A stretch of DNA of 64,000 nt from Schleiferiaceae bacterium (GTDB lineage Bacteria > Bacteroidota > Bacteroidia > Flavobacteriales > Schleiferiaceae): NCBI GenBank assembly GCA_018402665.1, contig JAGYIN010000004.1, forward strand, positions 62,001 through 126,000, in the 5' to 3' direction. A program made the position numbers and the translations under genes. The first letter of the stretch is position 1. Each line of letters starts with the position of its first letter. Under the pieces are notes generated by a model that was not told where the DNA came from, did not search any database, and saw only the letters and a program-made list of their open reading frames with translations. This document shows positions 8,616 to 19,068 of the stretch, piece after piece.

Positions 8616-10532
8616 ATGGGTAAAATCATAGGTATTGACCTTGGAACCACGAACTCTTGTGTATCCGTAATGGAAGGTAACGAGCCTGTAGTGATTCCGA
8701 ACAGTGAAGGAAAAAGAACGACACCTTCTATTGTAGGTTTCGTGGAAGGCGGTGAGCGTAAAGTAGGAGATCCTGCTAAACGTCAGGCCATCACTAACCC
8801 TGAGAAAACAGTCTATTCTGTGAAGCGTTTCATGGGAGAGAAGTTTTCGAACGTACAAAAAGAAGCTAAGCGTGTGCCTTACAAAGTCGAAGGTGGCGAT
8901 AACGATACGCCTCGTATAAATATTGACGGTCGTCAATATACTCCTCAAGAGATTTCAGCGATGATTCTTCAAAAAATGAAGAAGACTGCGGAAGATTATT
9001 TGGGAACTGATGTGACAGAAGCCGTAATTACTGTTCCAGCGTATTTTGATGATGCGCAGCGTCAGGCAACCAAAGAAGCGGGTGAAATTGCGGGATTGAA
9101 CGTACGCCGCATCATTAATGAGCCGACTGCTGCGGCTTTGGCTTATGGTTTAGATAAAAAAGGCCAAGATCAAAAAATCGTTGTTTTTGACTGTGGTGGG
9201 GGTACGCATGATGTATCTGTACTGGAGTTGGGCGACGGTGTATTTGAAGTAAAATCAACCGATGGTGATACACACCTCGGAGGTGATGACTTTGATCAAG
9301 TCATTATTGACTGGTTGGCAGATGAGTTTAAAGCTGAAGAAAACATGGATTTGCGCGATGACAACATGGCGCTGCAACGTTTGAAAGAGGCTGCTGAGAA
9401 AGCTAAAATCGAATTGTCTTCGACTACTTCGACGGAAATTAACTTGCCTTATATCACTGCGACAGCATCTGGTCCTAAACATTTAGTGCGTCCGTTAAGT
9501 CGTGCAAAGTTTGAACAATTAGCAGCAAGCTTGATTGAGCGCACGATAGCGCCAGCGCGCAGTGCATTGCAAAATGCGGGGTACTCCACTTCTGAAATCG
9601 ATGAAGTAATTCTAGTGGGGGGTACTACGCGTATTCCGGCCATTCAGGATGCGGTAAAAGCGTTTTTTGGTAAGGAGCCTTCGAAAGGTGTAAATCCAGA
9701 TGAGGTAGTAGCGATCGGAGCTTCTATTCAGGGTGGTGTTCTTGCGGGTGATGTTAAAGACGTTCTTTTGCTAGATGTTACGCCACTTTCCTTAGGGATT
9801 GAAACCATGGGTGGTGTGATGACGAAACTCATCGAAGCGAATACTACGATTCCGACTAAGAAATCGGAAACCTTCTCAACGGCTGCAGATAATCAGCCTT
9901 CGGTGGAGATTCATATTCTTCAAGGAGAGCGTTCTATGGCGAGTGACAATAAGACTATCGGTCGTTTTCATTTGGACGGTATTCCACCAGCACAGCGTGG
10001 TGTTCCGCAAATTGAAGTCACCTTCGATATTGATTCGAACGGTATTCTTAACGTAAGTGCTAAGGATAAAAACACGGGTAAGGAGCAGAACATTCGCATA
10101 GAGGCTTCTTCAGGTCTGTCTCAGGAAGAAATTGAGCGTATGAAGCAAGAAGCGGAAGCGAATGCGGATGCGGATAAGAAAGCGAAAGAGGATATTGATA
10201 AGCTCAACGCTGCGGACAGCATGGTGTTCCAGGTTGAGAAGCAAATGAAGGACCTCGAAGGTAAATTACCGGAGGATAAAAAAGGTCCAATCGATGTTGC
10301 TTTAACTGAACTCAAAGCTGCCCATGCGGCGAAGGATGTAGCAGGATGTGATGCTGCTCAAGAAAAATTGAATGGTGCGTTACAGGCGGCTTCTGCAGAG
10401 ATTCAAGCTGCGATGCAGCAACAACAAGGTGGAGATCAAGGCCCTGATGCAGGTACTGGCGGTGATGCTGGTGCAGCGGATGATGTCACTGATGTCGATT
10501 TTGGAAGAGGTGAAGTAACCGGACAAAATTAA
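8616..10532 (+). CDS. dnaK: molecular chaperone DnaK (Hsp70)
   Basis: DnaK is an ATP-driven chaperone working with DnaJ and GrpE. The nucleotide-binding domain opens with [18 protein letters not shown], has the [18 protein letters not shown] phosphate loop (a histidine sits where threonine or phenylalanine is usual), and [13 protein letters not shown]. The linker [13 protein letters not shown] leads to the substrate domain and helical lid. The last residues read [13 protein letters not shown]. If one G of the pair at 10503-10504 is dropped, the sequence reads DVDFEEVK followed by TAA at 10516-10518, the usual Bacteroidota Hsp70 end. The printed tail is therefore probably a one-base error. No dnaJ or grpE is adjacent. 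Confidence 0.97.
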   Translation: MGKIIGIDLGTTNSCVSVMEGNEPVVIPNSEGKRTTPSIVGFVEGGERKVGDPAKRQAITNPEKTVYSVKRFMGEKFSNVQKEAKRVPYKVEGGDNDTPRINIDGRQYTPQEISAMILQKMKKTAEDYLGTDVTEAVITVPAYFDDAQRQATKEAGEIAGLNVRRIINEPTAAALAYGLDKKGQDQKIVVFDCGGGTHDVSVLELGDGVFEVKSTDGDTHLGGDDFDQVIIDWLADEFKAEENMDLRDDNMALQRLKEAAEKAKIELSSTTSTEINLPYITATASGPKHLVRPLSRAKFEQLAASLIERTIAPARSALQNAGYSTSEIDEVILVGGTTRIPAIQDAVKAFFGKEPSKGVNPDEVVAIGASIQGGVLAGDVKDVLLLDVTPLSLGIETMGGVMTKLIEANTTIPTKKSETFSTAADNQPSVEIHILQGERSMASDNKTIGRFHLDGIPPAQRGVPQIEVTFDIDSNGILNVSAKDKNTGKEQNIRIEASSGLSQEEIERMKQEAEANADADKKAKEDIDKLNAADSMVFQVEKQMKDLEGKLPEDKKGPIDVALTELKAAHAAKDVAGCDAAQEKLNGALQAASAEIQAAMQQQQGGDQGPDAGTGGDAGAADDVTDVDFGRGEVTGQN

Positions 10533-10540
10533 CAGTTCCT

Positions 10541-10567
10541 TCGCACCTCAAGGTGGGGGCTTTTTAT
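10541..10567 (+). terminator. probable terminator after dnaK
   Basis: CACCT (10544-10548) pairs with AGGTG (10551-10555), followed by GGGGC and a run of five T. The stem is short, and it lies at the start of an indel-rich stretch, so a longer original hairpin may be distorted. Confidence 0.4.
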
Positions 10568-10626
10568 TATATTCACCCCACCTAATACTTTTGAAATCCC
10601 ACCCATTATGGATTTATCCTAAATCA

Positions 10627-12263
10627 ATGATTTCTCTTGCAACAATTGGACGGATATATCGGCGGTCTGCTGGTTTGTTTGCCTTACTAGGGATCGGGCA
10701 TCTTTTCACGCTCTACCTAGGATTTCCACAAATACGCTACTGGTCATGCTGTGCGATTGTGCGGAAAGTTTGATAAGGAAGGTGGCATACCTCTCACTTT
10801 CAATCTTTTAGCGACGGCATTGTCGGCACGGTAGGAAACAGGGAACATCGCAGGTGTGGCATTTGCTATTCATTTAGGGGGTCCTGCTGCTTGTTTTGGA
10901 TGCTTGTCACCGCTGCATTGGGTATGACCAAAATTTTGTTGAGGTGACTTAAGTCATAAATACCGCGAATTCAAGTGGGAAGATGGAACTATTTGGTGGC
11001 CCCATGTATTACATGAAAAATAAGCTTGAATGAAATGGATGGCAACACTTTTGCTGTTGCAGCTATTATCAGTTCGTTTGGCACAGGAAACATGCCGCAA
11101 GTCAATAGTATTGCAGCTTCGTTGAAGGCTACTTTTTGGCATCGAAGAGACCGTTACGGTACAGTGCCTCGGTATTGCTTTGGTCTGACTTATTCTGGGC
11201 GGGATAAAGCGAATTGCAATATTACCGAGTAAATTAGTTCCCATAATGGTACTTATTTATGTAGTAGGTGCTTTGTCGGTCAATGTGATGAACTATGAAA
11301 ATATTGTCCCTTCATTCATTAGCATTTTTGCAGATGTATTTACAGGTTCATCGGCTGCCGGAGGATTTCTTGGTGCAACTATAGCTTATGCCTTTAACCG
11401 AGGTGTGAACCGAGGTCTTTCGAATGAAGCTGACAAGGTTCAGCCCCCATAGCGCATGCCGCCGCAAAGGCTGGAGCATCCGGTAAGTGAAGGTATGGTG
11501 GCCATTTTAGAGCCGTTCATTGATACCATTATAATTTGTTCCATCACGGGATTAACACTTTAAGTTCAGGGGTTTGGAATGAAAGTATCTGAACGATTTC
11601 AGCTTTGCTGATCTCGAAATTATGGAGGGTGGACTCTGAAGAAGTTGATGGAGGCCGATTGTTCAATCACTTTAATAACTGGGGGTGGTTAAATAGTCTA
11701 ACATTGGTTCCGTTTCAAGGAGAATTAGCTGTTAAGGAAGGTAAGATTAAGTCTGAAGCAACTGTACTCCATGCACGTTCTATTGCTGAAGAGGTTGTGG
11801 TTTCTAGCAGCGAATCGTAATTCGAGTTCTAATGGTGCAAAAGGTCGATTGCGGTGAAAACGGCAGGGGCCCACCTTTACAGGAAAGTCGTTGGTGCATA
11901 GCGCCCGCTAACCGCGATTGCTTTCAACACGGGATTGTTTGGTGATTACGGTCAGTATATAGTGGCTGCGGACTGTTCGTTGTTTGCATTTTCTACGGCC
12001 ATTTCATGGAGCCATTATGGTGGACGTAGCGTCACTCTACCTCTTGGGTGAAATATGTGGAATTACTACCGCGTTTTATACGTTATTGATTCTTTTTTAG
12101 CTGCAATTATCGATACCACGATTGTTTGACATTTGCGGGCATTGCCATAGCCTTAATGACACTGCCAAATCTGTTGGGAATCTTCTTATTAAGGAAGGAT
12201 ATGAAGCAGAGCATTACCGACTACAAGGCGTATTTGAAATCCGATTTCAATAAAGAGTTGTAA
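10627..12263 (+). pseudogene. alanine/glycine:cation symporter (AGCS family), many frameshifts
   Basis: Read by hopping between the three forward frames, this is a complete AGCS (AlsT/AgcS-like) sodium-coupled amino-acid symporter. LFALLGIGHLFTLYLGFPQIRYW is followed by NIAGVAFAIHLGGPAACFWM, then [66 protein letters not shown], then an ending near DMKQSITDYKAYLKSDFNKEL before TAA at 12261. These are in family order and cover the whole protein. The longest unbroken frame is only about 70 codons. Frameshifts occur roughly every 50-150 bases, yet the amino-acid motifs are well kept. That pattern suggests sequence error more than decay. Confidence 0.85.
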
Positions 12264-12359
12264 ATTATTGCGCAAACGTCATTAAACCATGAGTTAAAGA
12301 TGGAGTCTAAAATGATGAGTTCAGTTCTCAACATAAAGTATTCATATTTAAAGTTTCTC

Positions 12360-15300
12360 ATGAAGAAATTTCTTTTAGCAGGTCTGTTGGCGATGGTTGC
12401 CACAGTGAGCATCCAGGCACAAATAACGTCAGATTCAGCCTTGTATATCGCCGGTGATATTGGTGTTCAAATAATTGCTCCAGTCAACATTAACTCACAA
12501 AGTTCTTGTGCCGATACGGTAGGGATTTCCATTCCAACAGGTCATTGGATCTCGTCCGTGCGACTAGAATATACCGTTGAGACCTCAGGGGGATTCGGCG
12601 GGTCTGCACCGGATGATATAGCCACTTATTTGGAATTAGTCAGTGAGAGTGCGAAAGAGGCTGCTTTAGCGTACGGTACTTCCGGTACCAATGGTGCTAC
12701 TGAATCCATCACCCGCACCATAACAGACTTTAACGGCGCAGTAACGGATACATTCCTAGTGTTTAGGTTGAATGCTTTCAGGCAGCAATTCAATACGGCC
12801 TGTAATACGACCGCTCAGCGCATTGCCGATAGCAGTTGGAAGATCGTTGTTAACCACTATCCAGCACCTACATGTTACCAGCCCACCGCAGTAAATGTAG
12901 ATTGGGTAATGAGTGATCAAGCACAGTTGAGTTGGACTACGGGTGGCTCTGCACAATGGGAAGTTGAATATGGAACACCAGGATTTACACCAGGTACGGG
13001 AACCAGAGTAGCAGCGCTATCTAACCCTTTCGTATTGAGCGGTCTTTCTGCTTCATCGAATTATGATTTCTACGTGCGCGATTCCTGTGGAACCAATGAT
13101 GTAAGTCTATGGTCAGCGGTAGATTCGTTGACCACATTATGTGCACCCATCACCTTTACTACCAGTTATACCGAAGATTTCGACAATACGACAAACTGGG
13201 TGCCGGGTTCTGGTTTTGATAATGACGGTTCCATTGTAGACGGTTGTTGGCAGCGCGATCCTGCAGATCCAGATGATGGTCAAGGGTACGCCTTTGGTGT
13301 AGGAGAAGATAGTACAGGTACAGCTGGAACAGGTCCTACTGACGATAGAACCGGAGGTGGACAGTACGTTTATGCCGAAGCTAGTGGAGCGGCGAACCAG
13401 AGTGTCGCTACATTGACCTCACCATTGATAGATTTAAGTTCGTTAACCGTACCGGAATTGAATTTTTGGTACCACATGACTGGGGCACAGATCAATGAAT
13501 TAAAAACGGAGGTATGGTCAAAATCCACCGGTTGGGTAAACGTAGGGAGTATTAACGGTCCGCAGCAGACGGCTACTTCAGACACCTTCTTGCTTCAGAC
13601 GTACACGCTCAGCCAATTTGTAGACGATACCGTCCTCGTCAAATTCAGCGCTTCGCGAGGTTTTGGAAACGATAATCAAGCGGATATTGCTATTGATGAC
13701 TTTGGATTTGAAGAGGCACCGACGTGTCCGGACCCATCATTATTAGCACTTCAATCGCGTACAACAACCGGTATTACATTACAGTGGCAAGCGGTGAATG
13801 CCTTGAGTTGGGACATTCAATACGGTGCACCTGGTGCTGCTTTAGGGGCAACGGCAAATACAACAAGTAATGTGACCACTAATCCGGCCACGATCACGGG
13901 ATTAAGTGCAGGAACTACCTACCAATTTTGGATCCGCGAGGTTTGTGGTCCAACAGATAAGTCAGATTGGATCGGTCCGATCTTAGGTACAACGCATTGT
14001 GCTGCTGTTGCGACGCCATGGTCAGAAGATTTTGATTCAACGAACTGGACGTCTGGAAGTGGGGTATATAACGCAGGGGATGCCTTAGCGGCATGCTGGT
14101 TTAGAAGTCCAGAGGCCGATACTTTACCTTCATCAGCATTAAGCTGGGGTGTACGTTCTGGTACAACGACTACTGGCCAAACGGGGCCAACTACAGACGT
14201 AAGCGGTTCAGGTAACTACATGTATACGGAGGCTTCGAAAGGCGCACCAAATCAAGAGGCCTTGCTGGAATCACCACTATTAGATCTAAGTAGTTTACTG
14301 AAGCCTCGAGTTTCGTTCTATTACAACATGCTTGGTTTTTACGTAAATACGCTGAAATTGCAGGTTTGGGTGGACTCTACACAGACTTGGGATACGTACT
14401 TCACAAAGTCAGGAAATCAGGGGAACCAGTGGATTTTTGAAGAGGTAGATTTAGCCGGTTTCGCTGGTGATACCATTGTTTTACGTTGGGTATCGTCTAA
14501 AGGAAACGGATCTCAGGGTGATATCGCTATAGATGAAATAGTGGTCGACGATCAGCCCTTATGTCCAGATCCGTCTCAATTTGCATTGACTAATGTAGGC
14601 GCAACTAGCGCTACGTTTAGTTGGGTCACTGGAGGTTCCACGACATGGAATATTGAGGTGGGAGCCGTTGGGTTTTCACCGTCAGGAAGTGGACTCTCGA
14701 ATCTATCGAGTACCACCCATACCATAACGGGATTAACTGCAGGCACCACCTATGACGCCTATGTAAGAGATACTTGTGGTGCGCTTGGCGCTTCATTATG
14801 GATTGGGCCAATTACATTTAATACACTTTGCAACCCCTACACTGCGCCGTACACAGAGAATTTTGATAGCACATCATGGGTTACCGGAGCGAACCAAACT
14901 CCAGGGCAAATTGACGGATGCTGGTTGCGTGCAGATACCATAGAATACTTCTTTAAAGCCGGTCCTCCGACAAATCATTCTACCAATACGGGTCCTGATG
15001 GGGACCATACTTCTGGCAGCGGTGGTTACCTCTTTACGGAAGCCAATACGGGCTTTGGCGGTGGTTCTATTTTGAGCAATTCAATCACATCCCCATTGGT
15101 CGATGTGACCGCATTGACAACGCCGGAATTGAGCTTCTTCTACCACATGTACGGTTCACTGATTAATAAGTTGGTGGTACAGGCACGTGTGCAAAGTGGA
15201 AATTGGGCAACAGTAGCGACCATAACAGGTGCTCAACAATCGTCCTCTACAGATGCGTGGCTTGAAGAAGTGGTGGATCTGTCGAGCTATGCAAACGATA

Positions 15301-18300
15301 CGATTCAAATTAAATTTGTCGCTTACCGTTACCAAGGTTTTAGTAATCAGGTAGATATAAGTATTGATGATTTCGACATTCACGAAGCACCTACTTGTCC
15401 TAAACCAACCAATTTCGCGTCAACGGGTGTTACGAGTAATTCAGCATCTTTTAGCTGGACCACCGGTGGCGCAACGAATTGGCAACTGAATTACGGTGCA
15501 GCCGGTTTTACACCCGGAACGGGATCTTTCGTAGCAATGTCTTCTGCTTCTGGGTCGATCAGCGGATTGAACCCAAATACCACTTACGACGTCTACGTGC
15601 GTGATTCCTGTGGTACAGGAAATGTATCCGATTGGGTAGGTCCAATCACCATATCTACACTCTGTGGTATGGTCACTGCACCGTGGTCTGATGATTTTGA
15701 TGGTATTTCATTTAACGCGACTACGGGTGCTATAGATCCCTGTTACACAACGAGCACATCCACGACCTATTTCTGGGAAACGGGACAGGGGCAAACGCCT
15801 ACAAACAATACGGGCCCCTCTGCTGACCATACAACGGGTACCGGGAAGTACGTTCATACTGAAGCAGTTTTTGCTTTTGGTGGTGCGGATTCTGATGCTG
15901 AATTCATTACTGCAGAAATCGATTTAGATACTTTGAGTACGCCTGAACTGACCTTTTGGTGGCACGGAGCAGGTGGAAACATCGATAAGCTAGAAGTGGA
16001 TATTTTTAGCGGAGGAATTTGGACCACGGAGCTTACCGTAAACAGTACAAATTTCACCCTTCAAGCCAATCCGGCTGCACCATGGGAAGAAGGTGTAGTT
16101 GATCTTACTTCTTATGCAGGAGATACGATTAAAGTACGTTTCACAGCCTACCGTTCTTCTACGTTTGGTTTTAATTCAACGCAAGCGGATTGGGGCTTAG
16201 ACGACATCAAAGTAGATAATGCACCGACGTGTTTAGAACCTACAGCTTTTGCCAGTAGTGGAAATACAACCACAAGTGTGACATTAGGCTGGACCACAGG
16301 TGGAGCAAGTAATTGGCAAATCGAATATGGACCTGTAGGTTTTACCCCTGGAACGGGTACCGTCGTTAGTGCGACGACGAATCCATTTACTGTAACGGGT
16401 CTCAGTTCAGCTACGTATTATGATTTTTATGTTCGAGATTCTTGTAATGCTACGGATGTGAGTGATTGGACAGGACCTATAACCGCACCAACGGCTTGTG
16501 GTACTGCAACTGCGCCATATTTCGAAAACTTTGATAATGGTTTCGATGAAGGAACCGACAGTAATCAAGGACACAATATTGGCGCTACGATCAGTCCATG
16601 TTGGTCTCGAACAGATACGGATACAAATTACAGATGGGGAGGGCGCGACGGTACTACGGCAACCTTTGGAACGGGTCCGAATGGAGATCACACCAGCGGA
16701 TACGGCAGTTACGTGTATGCAGAGGCAAGTTTTAGTACAGGAACGCCTGTTGCGACCTTGACTTCACCATCCATAGATTTGTCGGCACTTACGACGCCAG
16801 AAATGCATTTCTGGTACCATCTTTTCGCACAGAATGGTTCGCAAGGAACGTTAACGTGGAGTATACAAGACGTGAGCGTCGGAACTTGGGTGGCCTTAGA
16901 TTCAATTTCAGGAAACCAAGGCAATCAATGGATTGAGGTTGTGGAGGATTTAAGTGCTTATGCGAATAAGACGGTTAAGATTCAATTTACCGCGCAAAAG
17001 TCGTCCGGCGCAACGCCACAGCAAGGAGATTTAGCCATTGATGATTTAAGTATTGTGGAGGCGCCAACATGTCCAGACCCTTCGGCACTAACGGCAACTG
17101 CAATCTCACCAACGGACATTGAATTGTCCTGGACTACAGGGGGGGCGACCTCATGGCAAGTGGAATACGGTCAATCAGGATTTGTACAAGGGAACGGTAC
17201 TATCGTGAATGCTTTGACGAATCCATTTACCGTTACAGGTTTAACTTCAGGAGTTGCCTATGACTTTTATGTCCGTGATTCCTGTAGCGCAACCGAATTT
17301 TCGGATTGGATAGGACCGGTAACGGCGACCACGCTTACCTGCGTTGGAGGTTGTACCTACACCCTAGAGTTGACAGATGATTTTGGAGACGGTTGGACTG
17401 GAAATAATCAGGGAACCACATTCCATGAATTGAACGTTACCTCAGGAACAACGGTGACAAGTTTCACTATGTCGAATACTTCTGGAGCCTTAGGAACCAG
17501 CGAAACCTTCACATTCAATGTTTGTGATGGGGATACGCTGTACCTTGAATTTGTAGATAATGGAAACTGGGAAAGTGAATGTGGTTATGTGTTGACGGAT
17601 CCAAATGGGATTGTAGTTTCTTCGGTGGCCGGTGCTGCAAATGCGGGTCAAACAGGTGCGATGACAGCAGGTGTGAAATACCAAGGTTCGGCCAATTGTT
17701 CTTCGCCATGTCCTGCACCCGCTCCAGTATTTACCTCCACAGCAACATTCCTAAGTGTAGATTTTGATGCGACTGCTTCAACGGGTACTGCATTGACCTA
17801 CAGTTGGGACTTTGGAGACGGAAATATCGGAACGGGCGATCAACCGACACATTTGTACGGAGCAGGCGGCTCATACGCCGTTGTTCTCACTGCTACAGAT
17901 TCATGTGGACAGTCTGTGACAGCTACCGATACGCTCTTAGTATGTGAAGAACTATTCCCAAATGTGATTTACACGCAAAGTGTATTCACTGTTAATTTTG
18001 ATGCTTCTGGCGCCGCTGGCGCAACAGGCGCGACATGGGACTTTGGTGATGGAAATACAGGCTCCGGATTAACCCCGTCGAATACGTATAGTGGTTCGGG
18101 AACCTTCGCGGTTGATGTTACAGTAACGAACGACTGCGGGGATCAGGCGGACACCACCTTATACATCACCATATGTGTGCAGCCAACAGCGAACTGGAGC
18201 GCTACGGTGATTAGTGCCGGCGGTGGAGGAATGCAAGTACAGTTTGATGGAACCAGCTCTATTGGTGGGAATACCTTCCAATGGAATTTCGGTGATGGTA

Positions 18301-18689
18301 ATACAAATACCACCTCGAATTATCCATTACACACCTACAGCACGGTCTCCCTAGCGTATAACGTTTCGCTGACTGTTTACAACGCCTGTGGTGATAGCGA
18401 TACGAAAACAGGGATCTTGGGTGAGAACTTAGGTGTTTTGGATGCAGAAATGTTGCGTCTTAATGTGTTCCCTAATCCGGTCCAATACGTGTTGACTATC
18501 GAAAGTGATTTTGCCATTAACGGTGGGATTAGTCTTACCGATGCCCTAGGAAGAACAGTACTGGCCGTTCAAGGCAACGGGGATCAACGCCAACAAATCA
18601 ATGTATCTAGCCTAGCAGCTGGAAGTTATGTCCTCAGAATTGTGGACGGCATCAACATTACGCAAGAACGGATACAAATCGTACGATAA
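12360..18689 (+). CDS. giant T9SS-secreted modular adhesin with MAM-like, fibronectin III and PKD domains
   Basis: A 2109-residue exported surface protein. The signal peptide is MKKFLLAGLLAMVATVSIQAQ. An N-terminal region is followed by six fibronectin-III-like modules (each opening TC-x-x-P and closing with V-R-D-S/T-C-G) that alternate with five MAM/jellyroll-like modules (each opening with an E/D-D/N-F-D motif and containing LTSP-x-(I/L)DLS). Then come a cysteine-flanked DDFGDGWTG domain (about residues 1660-1780), three PKD domains with W-D-F-G-D-G or W-N-F-G-D-G (about 1785-2020), and a T9SS type A sorting tail starting NVFPNPVQ. The start is set at the signal peptide, not the in-frame ATG 60 bases upstream. 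Probably adhesion or polymer binding. Confidence 0.88.
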   Translation: MKKFLLAGLLAMVATVSIQAQITSDSALYIAGDIGVQIIAPVNINSQSSCADTVGISIPTGHWISSVRLEYTVETSGGFGGSAPDDIATYLELVSESAKEAALAYGTSGTNGATESITRTITDFNGAVTDTFLVFRLNAFRQQFNTACNTTAQRIADSSWKIVVNHYPAPTCYQPTAVNVDWVMSDQAQLSWTTGGSAQWEVEYGTPGFTPGTGTRVAALSNPFVLSGLSASSNYDFYVRDSCGTNDVSLWSAVDSLTTLCAPITFTTSYTEDFDNTTNWVPGSGFDNDGSIVDGCWQRDPADPDDGQGYAFGVGEDSTGTAGTGPTDDRTGGGQYVYAEASGAANQSVATLTSPLIDLSSLTVPELNFWYHMTGAQINELKTEVWSKSTGWVNVGSINGPQQTATSDTFLLQTYTLSQFVDDTVLVKFSASRGFGNDNQADIAIDDFGFEEAPTCPDPSLLALQSRTTTGITLQWQAVNALSWDIQYGAPGAALGATANTTSNVTTNPATITGLSAGTTYQFWIREVCGPTDKSDWIGPILGTTHCAAVATPWSEDFDSTNWTSGSGVYNAGDALAACWFRSPEADTLPSSALSWGVRSGTTTTGQTGPTTDVSGSGNYMYTEASKGAPNQEALLESPLLDLSSLLKPRVSFYYNMLGFYVNTLKLQVWVDSTQTWDTYFTKSGNQGNQWIFEEVDLAGFAGDTIVLRWVSSKGNGSQGDIAIDEIVVDDQPLCPDPSQFALTNVGATSATFSWVTGGSTTWNIEVGAVGFSPSGSGLSNLSSTTHTITGLTAGTTYDAYVRDTCGALGASLWIGPITFNTLCNPYTAPYTENFDSTSWVTGANQTPGQIDGCWLRADTIEYFFKAGPPTNHSTNTGPDGDHTSGSGGYLFTEANTGFGGGSILSNSITSPLVDVTALTTPELSFFYHMYGSLINKLVVQARVQSGNWATVATITGAQQSSSTDAWLEEVVDLSSYANDTIQIKFVAYRYQGFSNQVDISIDDFDIHEAPTCPKPTNFASTGVTSNSASFSWTTGGATNWQLNYGAAGFTPGTGSFVAMSSASGSISGLNPNTTYDVYVRDSCGTGNVSDWVGPITISTLCGMVTAPWSDDFDGISFNATTGAIDPCYTTSTSTTYFWETGQGQTPTNNTGPSADHTTGTGKYVHTEAVFAFGGADSDAEFITAEIDLDTLSTPELTFWWHGAGGNIDKLEVDIFSGGIWTTELTVNSTNFTLQANPAAPWEEGVVDLTSYAGDTIKVRFTAYRSSTFGFNSTQADWGLDDIKVDNAPTCLEPTAFASSGNTTTSVTLGWTTGGASNWQIEYGPVGFTPGTGTVVSATTNPFTVTGLSSATYYDFYVRDSCNATDVSDWTGPITAPTACGTATAPYFENFDNGFDEGTDSNQGHNIGATISPCWSRTDTDTNYRWGGRDGTTATFGTGPNGDHTSGYGSYVYAEASFSTGTPVATLTSPSIDLSALTTPEMHFWYHLFAQNGSQGTLTWSIQDVSVGTWVALDSISGNQGNQWIEVVEDLSAYANKTVKIQFTAQKSSGATPQQGDLAIDDLSIVEAPTCPDPSALTATAISPTDIELSWTTGGATSWQVEYGQSGFVQGNGTIVNALTNPFTVTGLTSGVAYDFYVRDSCSATEFSDWIGPVTATTLTCVGGCTYTLELTDDFGDGWTGNNQGTTFHELNVTSGTTVTSFTMSNTSGALGTSETFTFNVCDGDTLYLEFVDNGNWESECGYVLTDPNGIVVSSVAGAANAGQTGAMTAGVKYQGSANCSSPCPAPAPVFTSTATFLSVDFDATASTGTALTYSWDFGDGNIGTGDQPTHLYGAGGSYAVVLTATDSCGQSVTATDTLLVCEELFPNVIYTQSVFTVNFDASGAAGATGATWDFGDGNTGSGLTPSNTYSGSGTFAVDVTVTNDCGDQADTTLYITICVQPTANWSATVISAGGGGMQVQFDGTSSIGGNTFQWNFGDGNTNTTSNYPLHTYSTVSLAYNVSLTVYNACGDSDTKTGILGENLGVLDAEMLRLNVFPNPVQYVLTIESDFAINGGISLTDALGRTVLAVQGNGDQRQQINVSSLAAGSYVLRIVDGINITQERIQIVR
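12870..17335 (+). repeat. tandem MAM-like/Fn3 module repeats inside the adhesin gene
   Basis: The MAM-like modules begin near 13168, 14020, 14850, 15680 and 16515, giving a period of about 830-850 bases (about 280 residues). Each is preceded by a fibronectin-III-like module. Protein similarity between copies is clear; the DNA has diverged enough that copies are not identical over long runs, which argues for an old duplication series. Confidence 0.75.
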
Positions 18690-18692
18690 AGT

Positions 18693-18721
18693 AAAAGCCG
18701 CCCCGTGGGGCGGCTTTTTTT
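18693..18721. terminator. bidirectional intrinsic terminator
   Basis: GCCGCCCC (18697-18704) pairs perfectly with GGGGCGGC (18707-18714) around a two-base GT turn, flanked by AAAA on the left and seven T on the right. It lies between the convergent adhesin and PhnA-like genes and can end transcription in both directions. Confidence 0.9.
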
Positions 18722-19049
18722 ATGCCTTTTTTACAAATTCGCTTTTCAGCATCATCGATCCAAACCCATCGACTTTACAACTGATGTTGTGGTCGCCTTC
18801 CACTAGTTTGATACGGCTGACTTTGGTACCGGGTTTGATTGGTTTGGGTGCACCTTTCACAGGCAATGACTTTATGACGGTGACGCTGTCACCATCCTGT
18901 AGAGGATTGCCATTTGCATCTAGAACGACAAGCCCTTGCGGTTCGTCCTTTGGATTCCATTCGTGTCCACATTCAGGACAGATGAGCAATGCATCTAAAG
19001 GATAAGCGTACATGCCATTGCATTCTGGGCAGGGGTGAGAATCGGACAT
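18720..19049 (-). CDS. PhnA/YjdM-like zinc-ribbon protein
   Basis: A 109-residue protein of the PhnA (YjdM) family. The N-terminal zinc ribbon has two cysteine pairs ([11 protein letters not shown] and CPECGHEW), followed by the SH3-like PhnA domain with [23 protein letters not shown]. Despite the old name, family members have no proven role in phosphonate breakdown. The start is the ATG at 19049; a TTG one codon upstream is less likely. It is a lone minus-strand gene ending in a shared terminator, with a 19-base gap from the MFS gene. Confidence 0.9.
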   Translation of the reverse strand: MSDSHPCPECNGMYAYPLDALLICPECGHEWNPKDEPQGLVVLDANGNPLQDGDSVTVIKSLPVKGAPKPIKPGTKVSRIKLVEGDHNISCKVDGFGSMMLKSEFVKKA

Positions 19050-19068
19050 CAATTCGAGATATTAGAGG

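Noticed and set aside
12870-17335. CRISPR array or satellite DNA
   Set aside because: The repeats are 830-850 bases, protein-coding, and diverged at DNA level.
12221-18689. Mobile element or phage insertion as the cause of the broken symporter next to the adhesin
   Set aside because: No transposase, terminal inverted repeats or direct repeats are visible; the damage is only small indels.
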